Source: Pseudoselenomonas ruminantium
GTDB lineage: Bacteria; Bacillota; Negativicutes; Selenomonadales; Selenomonadaceae
NCBI GenBank assembly: GCA_002448495.1
Contig: DJYL01000163.1
Location: forward strand, 1,809-17,518
DNA length: 15,710 bases
Direction of reading: 5' to 3'
Part shown: in pieces, positions 1 to 5,598 of the stretch
Layout: the number at the start of each line of letters is the position of its first letter
Numbering within the stretch: position 1 is the stretch's first letter
Program-made: the position numbers and the translations under genes
Notes under the pieces: generated by a model
Databases searched by the model: none
What the model was told of the DNA's origin: nothing
What the model saw: the letters and a program-made list of their open reading frames with translations, nothing else

Positions 1-1
1 T

Positions 2-514
2 AACCTCGATGATGATGACGACCTCATGGGCGTGAAATTCACCGATGGCGAAAGCTATCTGATGCTCGGCACGAAGCTCGGCAAGGCCATTGCCTTCTCC
101 GAAGATGATGTTCGCTCGATGGGCCGTATGGCCCGCGGTGTCAAGGGCATTACGCTGGCTGACGGCGATGAAGTGGTCGGCATGGATATTCTCGTGCGCA
201 ATGCCGAAGTCCTGACCGTTACGGAATGCGGCTATGGCAAGCGTACCAGTACGGAAGAATACCGCGCGCAGACCCGTGGCGGCAAGGGCCTCATCAATAT
301 GAAGGTCACGGAAAAAACCGGTCAGGTTGTAGGTATTAAGGTAGTCCGCCCCGGCCATGAACTCATGCTGATTACCAACGATGGCATCGTTATCCGCACC
401 AACGTGTCCGATATCTCCGTCATCAGCCGCAACACGCAGGGCGTCAAGCTCATGACCACGGCAGAAAACGACAAGGTTGCTTCGATGGCTACTTTGGAGC
501 AGAAGGAAGACTAA
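2..514 (+). CDS. gyrA: DNA gyrase subunit A, C-terminal part (5' end outside window)
   Basis: This is the last 170 residues of GyrA, the DNA-cleaving subunit of gyrase, which introduces negative supercoils with GyrB. The reading frame is open from the window edge, so the ATG at position 26 is not a start. The piece covers the final blades of the C-terminal beta-pinwheel that wraps DNA. The repeated blade signatures are visible: MGRMARGVKGITL, then GYGKRTSTEEYRAQTRGGKG, then a last blade ending NTQGVKLMTTAENDKVASMATLE. QTRGGKG resembles the GyrA box (QRRGGKG), but it sits in a late blade rather than blade 1, so it is a degenerate repeat and not the canonical box. The order of these blades matches Bacillota GyrA; ParC lacks this regular pattern. 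The tail is short (EQKED), without the long acidic tail seen in some species. A strong terminator follows directly. Confidence 0.95.
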   Translation, partial: NLDDDDDLMGVKFTDGESYLMLGTKLGKAIAFSEDDVRSMGRMARGVKGITLADGDEVVGMDILVRNAEVLTVTECGYGKRTSTEEYRAQTRGGKGLINMKVTEKTGQVVGIKVVRPGHELMLITNDGIVIRTNVSDISVISRNTQGVKLMTTAENDKVASMATLEQKED

Positions 515-532
515 AAGACTTATAACAATCAG

Positions 533-578
533 AAAAACCGATTAAATCAACAATGCAATGCTGATTTAATCGGTTTTT
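533..578. terminator. Bidirectional Rho-independent terminator between gyrA and malic enzyme gene
   Basis: A perfect 17-bp inverted repeat (533-549 and 562-578) with a 12-nt loop. The left arm begins with five A and the right arm ends in a run of T, so it has a U-tract on either strand. It lies 18 bases past the gyrA stop and 9 bases past the end of the convergent malic enzyme gene, and so can terminate both. Confidence 0.93.
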
Positions 579-587
579 TGTTATACT

Positions 588-1820
588 TTATTTTTGCAGC
601 AGTTCCCGCGTATGCTGAGCAACCATTTCCGGGGTCATATTGCGGTTTCTGGCCACGCCGGTTTTGCGGGCGGCTTTGGCCACGGCAGCGGCAACAGTCG
701 GTGCAACCTCCGGGTTAAAGGGGCTGGCGATAATATGTTCTTCGTCCAGCTCGGCAGGGCTTATGAGGGAGGCAATCGCCCGGGCGGCGGCCATCTTCAT
801 TTCCTCATTGATGGTGCTTGCCTGAACATCCAATGCTCCGCGGAAGATGCCGGGGAAGGCTAAGAGGTTATTGACCTGATTGGGGAAGTCGGAACGGCCT
901 GTGCAGACGATTCTGGCACCGGCTTCTTTGGCCAGATGGGGCAGGATTTCCGGTTCGGGATTCGCCATGCCCATGACGATGGCATCTTTCTTCATGGTGC
1001 GTACCATATCCGGCGTTACACAGCCAGCTACGGAAACGCCGATAAAGACATCGGCCTTGCGGATAACGGCGTTTAAGGGGCCTGCTTCATGGCCGGGATT
1101 GGTGATTTTCGCAATGTCTTCCTTGTAGGGATTCATGCCGTTGGGACGGCCGTCATAGATGGCACCACGGGAGTCGCAGAGGATGATATTGCGTCCGCCT
1201 GCCCGATGGATAAGGCGGGTAATGGCCTGACCTGCTGCACCGGCGCCATTTACGACGAATTTTGCCGTGGCAAAGTCCTTGCCGACAATCTTGAAGGCGT
1301 TAATCAGGGCAGAAACTACGACAATGGCCGTGCCGTGCTGGTCATCATGGAATACGGGAATATCCAGAGTCTTTTTTAGCTCTTTTTCAATATCGAAGCA
1401 TTGGGGAGCTTTGATATCTTCCAGATTGATGCCGCCAAAGCTGGGCGCCATCAGCTGAACAGACTTGATGACTTCCATAGGAACCTGCGTATCCAGACAG
1501 ATGGGAACGGCATCAACACCGGCAAAGCCCTTAAAGAGAATGGCCTTGCCTTCCATTACAGGCAGTCCGGCTAAAGCGCCGATATTGCCAAGACCAAGCA
1601 CAGCTGTGCCATTGGTAACTACTGCTACCATATTGCCCTTGCTGGTGTATTCATAAGCTTTGCGCTTATCCTCCTTGATGGCCAGACATGGCGCCGCAAC
1701 GCCCGGGGTATAGGCAAGTGTTAAGTCTTCTGCAGAATTTAGAGGAACTTTGCTATGGACAGCCAGTTTTCCCTGATTATTTTTATGCAGCTCTAAAGCT
1801 TTTTCATTTACATTGCTCAT
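588..1820 (-). CDS. Malic enzyme (oxaloacetate-decarboxylating malate dehydrogenase)
   Basis: Short bacterial malic enzyme, 410 aa, a typical length for the stand-alone form without a phosphotransacetylase-like tail. It converts malate to pyruvate plus CO2 with reduction of NAD(P), linking C4 acids to pyruvate in the cytosol. The N-terminal malic domain carries YTPGV (Tyr37), GLGNIG (76-81), GKAILFKG with catalytic Lys92, NLED (Glu134, Asp135) and FHDDQHGT (Asp159/Asp160, metal ligands). The Rossmann domain has GAGAAG at 192-197 and an acidic residue after the second strand (LCDSRG, Asp216). Asp at that position usually favours NAD over NADP, but cofactor choice is not certain from sequence. 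The ATG has a GGAAAGGAAG ribosome site upstream. The gene is transcribed alone, with a long AT-rich leader and its own terminator. Confidence 0.95.
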   Translation of the reverse strand: MSNVNEKALELHKNNQGKLAVHSKVPLNSAEDLTLAYTPGVAAPCLAIKEDKRKAYEYTSKGNMVAVVTNGTAVLGLGNIGALAGLPVMEGKAILFKGFAGVDAVPICLDTQVPMEVIKSVQLMAPSFGGINLEDIKAPQCFDIEKELKKTLDIPVFHDDQHGTAIVVVSALINAFKIVGKDFATAKFVVNGAGAAGQAITRLIHRAGGRNIILCDSRGAIYDGRPNGMNPYKEDIAKITNPGHEAGPLNAVIRKADVFIGVSVAGCVTPDMVRTMKKDAIVMGMANPEPEILPHLAKEAGARIVCTGRSDFPNQVNNLLAFPGIFRGALDVQASTINEEMKMAAARAIASLISPAELDEEHIIASPFNPEVAPTVAAAVAKAARKTGVARNRNMTPEMVAQHTRELLQK

Positions 1821-1933
1821 CGAAATACTTCCTTTCCTGTATCGTTTTATCGTTTAGTAAAATGCCGGAATTAAATCTGTGCGTTTGGTTACGGTTTACA
1901 GTTTTTGCTAATTAACGATACATATGTAATAAA

Positions 1934-1975
1934 AATGTAATATATACATTATAAACTACTGACAAGAAAAGACAA
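1934..1975 (-). promoter_or_regulatory. Probable malic enzyme promoter with overlapping inverted repeat
   Basis: On the minus strand, TTGTCT (1970-1975) and TATAAT (1948-1953) are separated by 16 bases, a reasonable sigma-A promoter. An inverted repeat AATGTA-N5-TACATT (1934-1950) overlaps the -10 and the expected start of transcription, and a 10-bp palindrome TACATATGTA lies just downstream at 1919-1928. These could be operator half-sites for an unidentified repressor. The resulting leader is about 120 nt and also carries a tandem 8-bp repeat, TATCGTTT twice at 1840-1855. Confidence 0.5.
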
Positions 1976-2025
1976 ATATAAAATATTGATGGATACGATA
2001 ACTGAAAGGTATAGCAAATATAGCA

Positions 2026-2070
2026 AAAACCGCTATAAGTTTTCTGGGTGCGAAAACTTATAGCGGTTTT
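2026..2070 (-). terminator. Rho-independent terminator of the LCP-family gene
   Basis: A perfect 19-bp stem (2026-2044 with 2052-2070) around a 7-nt loop, followed on the minus strand by a T run. It lies 14 bases beyond the LCP gene stop and separates that gene from the downstream malic enzyme transcription unit. The T-rich right arm on the plus strand is shorter, so minus-strand use is preferred. Confidence 0.9.
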
Positions 2071-2084
2071 GTGATTGTTGGCTG

Positions 2085-3362
2085 TTAACGTGTTTTGCCT
2101 ATTCCGGCACTGGGGGTAGGCACGGCTGCAGATTCATTGGTTGAGTCGGTCTCTGAGTTGGCCGTTGTTTGACGGCGGGACGTCTGTTCATCATCGCTGC
2201 TGGTTCGTCCTCCACGTTTTTCACTGCGGGAGCGTTCCTCGCGGTCAATATTTTTGTCCTCGTCTTTGCGTTTTTCCTTGTCGGCTTTATCCTCTTTGTG
2301 GCGGTTTCTGCTGCTGTCCGAGGGTTTTGCGCGGCCAATGGAGGTATCGCTGGCCGGAACTTCGCTGGCACTGGCAGGAATGCTGTTTTCGTATTCCCGG
2401 ATATCGGCTTCCATTTTGGTCTTGTACTTACCGCTGAGGGATACACCTAACGTGTCTGCAACGGTCAGGCGGAGTTTATTCAAATCAGGAATCCAATAGC
2501 TGATTCCCTCAATATAAAGCGGTTTGCCGGGAACCATATCGGTTTTGAGACCATTGTTTTTGGACTCTTTCAGCGTTCCGGCAAATTCCAACAGCTGGCG
2601 GAAGGAAAGGTCCGTTTCAATGGAACCCATAACTTCCTTGATTACCGAGGGCAGCTTCGGAATGATAGCCGGGGATACGATTTTTTCCATACAGGCCCGT
2701 ACAAAGTCCTGTTGGCGGCGGATACGTCCTAAGTCCCCTTCTTCGTCACGGTAGCGCACATAGGTTACGGCCTTGGCACCATCCATATGCTGCATTCCCG
2801 GCTGGAAGTCGATGATAAGACCGCCATCGTCATCCCACGGGTCTTCATAATGCATGCGCTTGGGCACATCAATGTCAATGCCGCCAATGGCGTCGATGAT
2901 TTTTTTGAAGGATTTGGTATTGATGATAATGTAGTGGTCGATATTTACGCCTAAAAGATTTTCTACTGTATCCTGAGAAAGTCTTTCCTTACCGTAGGCA
3001 TAGGCTGCATTTACCTTGTCAAAGCCGTGTCCTTTGATTTTTACGCGGGTATCACGGGGAACCGACAGCAAGGAAGCCTGATTGGTCTTGGGGTCGATGG
3101 AGGCAATCATCAGCGTATCGCTGCGGCCTACATCATCGTCGCGCTCGTCTACGCCCATAATCATAATGGTGGCTTTATCCTTGGCAGTGAGCAGTTCCTC
3201 ACTTTGTTTTTTCTCTAAAGGTTTTTCGGTTAAGCTGTTGCTGGCGAAATAAGCACCGCCCAAAGCCGCAGTTAAAAATACCGCCAGCATTAGAAGCCAT
3301 GGCCAAATGCGACGTTTTTTACTGGCTTTGCGAGGTGGAATATTTGAATTTTGCAAAATCAT
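2085..3362 (-). CDS. LytR-CpsA-Psr (LCP) family cell-envelope protein
   Basis: Members of this family transfer undecaprenyl-phosphate-linked glycopolymers to the cell wall at the outer face of the membrane. The 425-aa product has a basic cytoplasmic N-terminus, one membrane helix (about 20-41), then the LCP domain (about 64-285). The domain holds MIMGVDERDDDVGRSDTLM, SVPRDTRV (Arg103, Asp104), YVRYRDEEGDLGRIRRQQ (200-218) and DAIGGIDIDVP, covering the expected pyrophosphate and lipid-binding positions. After about residue 326 comes a 100-residue low-complexity tail rich in Lys, Glu, Asp, Arg and Ser, with no recognisable domain. The annotated ATG lies only 1-2 bases from AAGAAGG. TTG at codon 3 (3354-3356) has the better 7-base spacing and may be the real start. 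It is divergent from the CYTH gene. Confidence 0.9.
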   Translation of the reverse strand: MILQNSNIPPRKASKKRRIWPWLLMLAVFLTAALGGAYFASNSLTEKPLEKKQSEELLTAKDKATIMIMGVDERDDDVGRSDTLMIASIDPKTNQASLLSVPRDTRVKIKGHGFDKVNAAYAYGKERLSQDTVENLLGVNIDHYIIINTKSFKKIIDAIGGIDIDVPKRMHYEDPWDDDGGLIIDFQPGMQHMDGAKAVTYVRYRDEEGDLGRIRRQQDFVRACMEKIVSPAIIPKLPSVIKEVMGSIETDLSFRQLLEFAGTLKESKNNGLKTDMVPGKPLYIEGISYWIPDLNKLRLTVADTLGVSLSGKYKTKMEADIREYENSIPASASEVPASDTSIGRAKPSDSSRNRHKEDKADKEKRKDEDKNIDREERSRSEKRGGRTSSDDEQTSRRQTTANSETDSTNESAAVPTPSAGIGKTR

Positions 3363-3414
3363 ACCTTCTTTTCTTCAGAAATTTTACATAATATCATCAT
3401 GTTAACCTATCTTT

Positions 3415-3443
3415 ATTATAAACCAATTAAGTATAACAAACAA
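3415..3443 (-). promoter_or_regulatory. Probable promoter of the LCP-family gene
   Basis: On the minus strand TTGTTT (3438-3443) and a consensus TATAAT (3415-3420) are spaced by 17 bases. Transcription would start near 3408, leaving a leader of about 46 nt before the start codon. It is back to back with the CYTH promoter. Confidence 0.55.
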
Positions 3444-3475
3444 ATCTGAAAAAAGCGAGGGGAAGACGAAAAAAA

Positions 3476-3484
3476 TGTTACAAT
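3476..3484 (+). promoter_or_regulatory. Extended -10 promoter of the CYTH gene
   Basis: TGTTACAAT is an extended -10 element (TG-N-TACAAT). No good -35 is visible, which is normal for this promoter type. Transcription would begin near 3491, immediately ahead of the AAGGAGG ribosome site, giving a very short leader. Confidence 0.5.
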
Positions 3485-3508
3485 AGGGATATAAGGAGGA
3501 GGATGGAT

Positions 3509-3973
3509 ATGGCAAAAGAAATAGAACGTAAATTTTTGGTAAAAGACAAGTGGCAGCCGCAAAATGAGGGGATAAAGATAGCTCAGGGGTATCTGTCCAC
3601 AGTGCCGGAGCGGACGGTCAGGGTGCGTGTGAAAGGCAATCAAGGCTATATTACCATTAAGGGAAAGAACAGGGGCATCAGCCGGGCAGAATTTGAATAT
3701 GAAATTCCTTTGGGCGATGCCGAAGAACTGTTGAAGCTGGCAGAACAGCCGATTCTATCCAAAACCCGCTATTTGGAACAGCATGGAGACAGCCTTTGGG
3801 AAATTGATGTTTTTGCCGGTGATAATCAGGGGCTGATTGTGGCAGAAGTGGAACTTCCCCATGAGCAGGCAGATTTTTTCCGTCCGGAGTGGCTGGGAGA
3901 GGAAGTATCCGGCGATGTCCGTTACTACAATGCAAACTTAATAAAAAATCCGTTTTCACGGTGGAAAAAGTAA
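3509..3973 (+). CDS. CYTH-domain triphosphate tunnel metalloenzyme (probable inorganic triphosphatase)
   Basis: A 154-aa single-domain CYTH protein. Family members bind triphosphate in a beta-barrel tunnel with two divalent metals, and small bacterial examples hydrolyse inorganic triphosphate. The signature EIERKF near the N-terminus supplies the E-x-E-x-K motif (Glu4, Glu6, Lys8). Paired charged strands follow: TVRVRVKG (37-43), ITIKGK (49-53), AEFEYEIP (60-67), KTRY (85-88), WEIDVF (97-102) and VAEVEL (111-116), the alternating Arg/Lys and Glu pattern that lines the tunnel. The start was chosen at the second ATG because AAGGAGG (3493-3499) sits 9 bases away; the ATG at 3503 would be only 3 bases away. 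There is no HD or CHAD partner domain. The physiological substrate cannot be read from sequence. Confidence 0.9.
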   Translation: MAKEIERKFLVKDKWQPQNEGIKIAQGYLSTVPERTVRVRVKGNQGYITIKGKNRGISRAEFEYEIPLGDAEELLKLAEQPILSKTRYLEQHGDSLWEIDVFAGDNQGLIVAEVELPHEQADFFRPEWLGEEVSGDVRYYNANLIKNPFSRWKK

Positions 3974-4003
3974 ATTTTTGTAAAGTTATGCACAGTTTAT
4001 GTC

Positions 4004-4038
4004 TTATCCACAAGATTTTCGCGAAAATCTGGGGATAA
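4004..4038. repeat. Inverted DnaA-box pair around an 18-bp palindrome
   Basis: A perfect 18-bp palindrome, AGATTTTCG-CGAAAATCT (4013-4030), is flanked by TTATCCACA on the left and by the inverted near-box TGGGGATAA on the right, forming an imperfect 35-bp inverted repeat. No T run follows, so it is not a typical terminator for the CYTH gene, although a hairpin could form in RNA. Confidence 0.75.
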
Positions 4039-4086
4039 AAGCACAAAATATAGCTGAAAAGCATTTGTCAAGATGAAGATATGGGG

Positions 4087-4116
4087 TTATCCACGGATTT
4101 ATCCACATTATCCACA
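4087..4116 (+). repeat. Tandem triplet of DnaA boxes
   Basis: Three same-orientation boxes: TTATCCACG (4087), TTATCCACA (4099) and TTATCCACA (4108). The last two abut with no spacer. Immediately downstream is a short GC-containing stretch and then an AT-rich region, an order also seen next to unwinding elements of bacterial origins. Confidence 0.8.
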
Positions 4117-4126
4117 GAACAGGACG

Positions 4127-4190
4127 GGAATAAAATAAACAATATACACATGGTCTTTATATATTATAGTAGGAAATGAAAAAACAGCGA
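4127..4190. other. AT-rich core between DnaA-box groups (possible unwinding element)
   Basis: An A/T-dominated segment lies between the tandem boxes (4087-4116) and the second box group (4205-4236). It includes CTTTATATATTATAGTAGG (4155-4173). On the minus strand this reads CCTACTATAATATATAAAG, with two CTA triplets like the start of a DnaA-trio tract. Only two triplets match and they lie over 40 bases from the nearest box, so support is weak. Confidence 0.35.
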
Positions 4191-4204
4191 TAAGTTGTGT
4201 ACAC

Positions 4205-4236
4205 TTATCCACAGCTGTGGATTAATATGTGGATAA
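4205..4236. repeat. Second DnaA-box group with 14-bp palindrome
   Basis: A plus-strand TTATCCACA (4205-4213) meets an inverted near-box (4216-4224), giving the perfect palindrome TCCACAGCTGTGGA (4208-4221). A second, perfect inverted box follows at 4228-4236. Read on the minus strand, the last two boxes are a same-orientation pair 4 bases apart. Confidence 0.75.
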
Positions 4237-4346
4237 ATTATTTTGCTTTGTACGGATATTCACATAGACAGGCAGGATTTTGGCAATAGAGAGCGAACTT
4301 ATACAAGAATAAAGCATAGTTATGACTGGAAAAGAGGTGAGGGAGC

Positions 4347-5027
4347 ATGCTGTCGGAGTGGGAATTACTTCTAAGGCTGGTTCTCTCCTGTGTATTAGGC
4401 GGGATAATCGGTTACGAACGCCAATCCCGCAGAAAATCGGCGGGATTGCGTACGAATGTGCTGGTGTGTCTTGGTTCCTGCCTGATTATGGTCATGTCTG
4501 TTGAATTGTATCAGGCGGTAGAAGGCAAAACGAATGCCGACCCGGCAAGACTGGCTGCTCAGGTGGTCAGCGGCATAGGTTTTTTGGGAGCCGGTGCCAT
4601 TATGAAGGAAGGCTTGTCCGTTACCGGTCTTACCACGGCGGCCTGTCTGTGGGTAGTCGCCGGTGTCGGACTGGCGGTTGGGGCAGGGTTTTATGCCGGA
4701 GCGTTGATTAGTACAGCTTTGGTGTTTGTGACTTTGGGCAGCCTTTCCCGATTGGATGATTGGGTCGATCATGAAAAAAACCTCTCTCTCAACATTCATA
4801 CGGTGGACAGACCGGGACAGCTTATGCGCATCAGCCGCTGTCTGGAGGATTTGCAGCTGCGGGTGCGTGGTGTAAAGGTCAAGGCCGATGAGGATGAAGT
4901 GGACGAAGCCGGTGAAAAGTGCATGTATATCGATTTTGAAATATTCAATAAGCAAAGTATTAAGAGTATCATCATCGTGGATGCGGTGCGGCAGATTGAT
5001 GGGATTATCCGAGTAGATGTGGTGTGA
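4347..5027 (+). CDS. MgtC/SapB-family inner-membrane protein
   Basis: A 226-aa membrane protein of the MgtC/SapB family. In pathogens MgtC is linked to growth at low Mg2+ and to control of membrane ATP synthase; in other bacteria the role is unclear. The N-terminal half has the family hallmarks: RLVLSCVLGGIIGYERQSRRKSAGLRTNVLV, with the conserved YERQ (23-26) and GLRT (33-36), GIGFLGAGAIM (77-86) and GLTTAACLWVVAGVGLAVG (94-112), together making four to five membrane helices. The C-terminal part (about 145-226) is soluble and resembles the small ACT-like domain of longer family members. Start at ATG 4347 is backed by AGAGGTGA at 4333-4340. A weak promoter, TTGGCA (4279) -17- TACAAG (4302), lies between it and the DnaA boxes. 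The cytidine-deaminase-like gene follows 90 bases later with no terminator seen between. Confidence 0.9.
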   Translation: MLSEWELLLRLVLSCVLGGIIGYERQSRRKSAGLRTNVLVCLGSCLIMVMSVELYQAVEGKTNADPARLAAQVVSGIGFLGAGAIMKEGLSVTGLTTAACLWVVAGVGLAVGAGFYAGALISTALVFVTLGSLSRLDDWVDHEKNLSLNIHTVDRPGQLMRISRCLEDLQLRVRGVKVKADEDEVDEAGEKCMYIDFEIFNKQSIKSIIIVDAVRQIDGIIRVDVV

Positions 5028-5117
5028 AAAATTTTCTTTGTCAGGGTACAGGGATTTTGCTTTTTGATGGGGAATAGTAACAGTAGATGATGGCGAATGG
5101 AGAAGGAGTGACTAATA

Positions 5118-5537
5118 ATGAATCCAGAAATCATTGATACCATGGTGCGGGCAGCCATGCAGGTGATGGATAATGCTTATGTACCTTATGGTAAAGCGCC
5201 TATCGGTGCTTGTGTATTGGCTAGTGATGGCACATTCTATACGGGCTGCAACATTGAAAATGCCATTCCCCGCTTGTCGGTTTTTGCTGAGGAAGTGGCG
5301 ATGTACCGGGCTGTTGCTGATGGCAAGCGGGAATTTGATGCGATTGCGGTTATTGGTGATACGGAAGAACCATTTGTTCCCAATGGGGCTGTTTGTCAGT
5401 TGTTAGCGGAGTTCAATGTACCAGAAATCATTATGACCAATATGGATGGTGTGGTAAAGACCGCTAAGCTTACGGATCTTATGCCGTATGCGCGGGCACC
5501 GATGGATAATGCCCTGCGCCCTGTGGAAGACGATTAA
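5118..5537 (+). CDS. Cytidine-deaminase-fold protein lacking the zinc cysteines (probable pseudoenzyme)
   Basis: The 139-aa protein has the length and layout of a homotetrameric cytidine deaminase, an enzyme that turns cytidine into uridine in pyrimidine salvage. Fold and nucleoside-recognition features are present: YVPYGKAPIGACVL (21-34) and GCNIENAI (43-50). The zinc site is not. The usual C-A-E is FAE (Phe56, Glu58), and the usual P-C-G-A-C-R-Q is PNGAVCQ (88-94), so the three cysteine ligands are replaced by Phe56, Asn89 and Val92. The catalytic glutamate is kept. The frame is intact, and two of the changes need two base substitutions each, so a sequencing slip is unlikely. It may have another binding role or be a diverged deaminase. 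AGAAGGAG (5101-5108) supports the start. A terminator-like hairpin follows. Confidence 0.8.
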   Translation: MNPEIIDTMVRAAMQVMDNAYVPYGKAPIGACVLASDGTFYTGCNIENAIPRLSVFAEEVAMYRAVADGKREFDAIAVIGDTEEPFVPNGAVCQLLAEFNVPEIIMTNMDGVVKTAKLTDLMPYARAPMDNALRPVEDD

Positions 5538-5553
5538 AATTTGCGTTAAAGTT

Positions 5554-5598
5554 ATGCCCCGCTTCTTTCGATATATTAGGAAGAAGGGGGGCATTTTT
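5554..5598 (+). terminator. Terminator-like hairpin that contains the next gene's ribosome binding site
   Basis: The arm ATGCCCCGCTTCTT (5554-5567) pairs with AAGAAGGGGGGCAT (5581-5594) at 13 of 14 positions around a 13-nt loop, followed by T5 (5594-5598). This has the form of an intrinsic terminator for the deaminase-like gene. The purine-rich right arm is also the only Shine-Dalgarno sequence for the ATG at 5599, so the same structure would hide that ribosome site. Confidence 0.7.

Larger units (their letters stand above)
3986..4264. other. DnaA-box cluster; candidate replication-origin element or DnaA-binding regulatory locus
   Basis: This gene-free stretch (3974-4346) is filled with matches to the DnaA box TTATNCACA. 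Perfect sites on the plus strand are at 3986 (TTATGCACA), 4004, 4099, 4108 and 4205, and on the minus strand at 4228-4236; five of these six are exactly TTATCCACA. One-mismatch sites are at 4030-4038 (minus), 4087-4095, 4142-4150, 4216-4224 (minus) and 4256-4264. Box arrangement includes a head-to-tail triplet (4087, 4099, 4108) and two inverted pairs. Such density does not occur by chance in a few hundred bases. Closeness to gyrA fits an origin-proximal position. Whether it is part of oriC, a titration site, or a DnaA-controlled promoter region for the next gene is undecided. Confidence 0.85.

Noticed and set aside
26..28. ATG near the window start as a gene start
   Set aside because: The frame is open upstream to position 2 and the protein is the middle of the GyrA pinwheel, so this is an internal methionine.
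284..304. QTRGGKG as the canonical GyrA box
   Set aside because: The canonical box is in the first blade. This copy is about 70 residues from the C-terminus and has Thr in place of Arg, so it is a degenerate blade repeat.
2099..2446. Overlapping minus-strand frame inside the 3' end of the LCP gene (115 codons)
   Set aside because: It is an alternative frame of the low-complexity tail region. Repetitive codons there keep several frames open by chance. No ribosome site was seen.
4004..4038. Intrinsic terminator of the CYTH gene
   Set aside because: The stem is good but is followed by GGGGATAAAAGC on the plus strand with no T run. DnaA-box identity explains the sequence better.
4395..4955. Minus-strand open frame (186 codons) opposite the MgtC-family gene
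   Set aside because: The plus strand encodes a clear MgtC family protein with a good ribosome site; the reverse frame lacks both motif and start signal.
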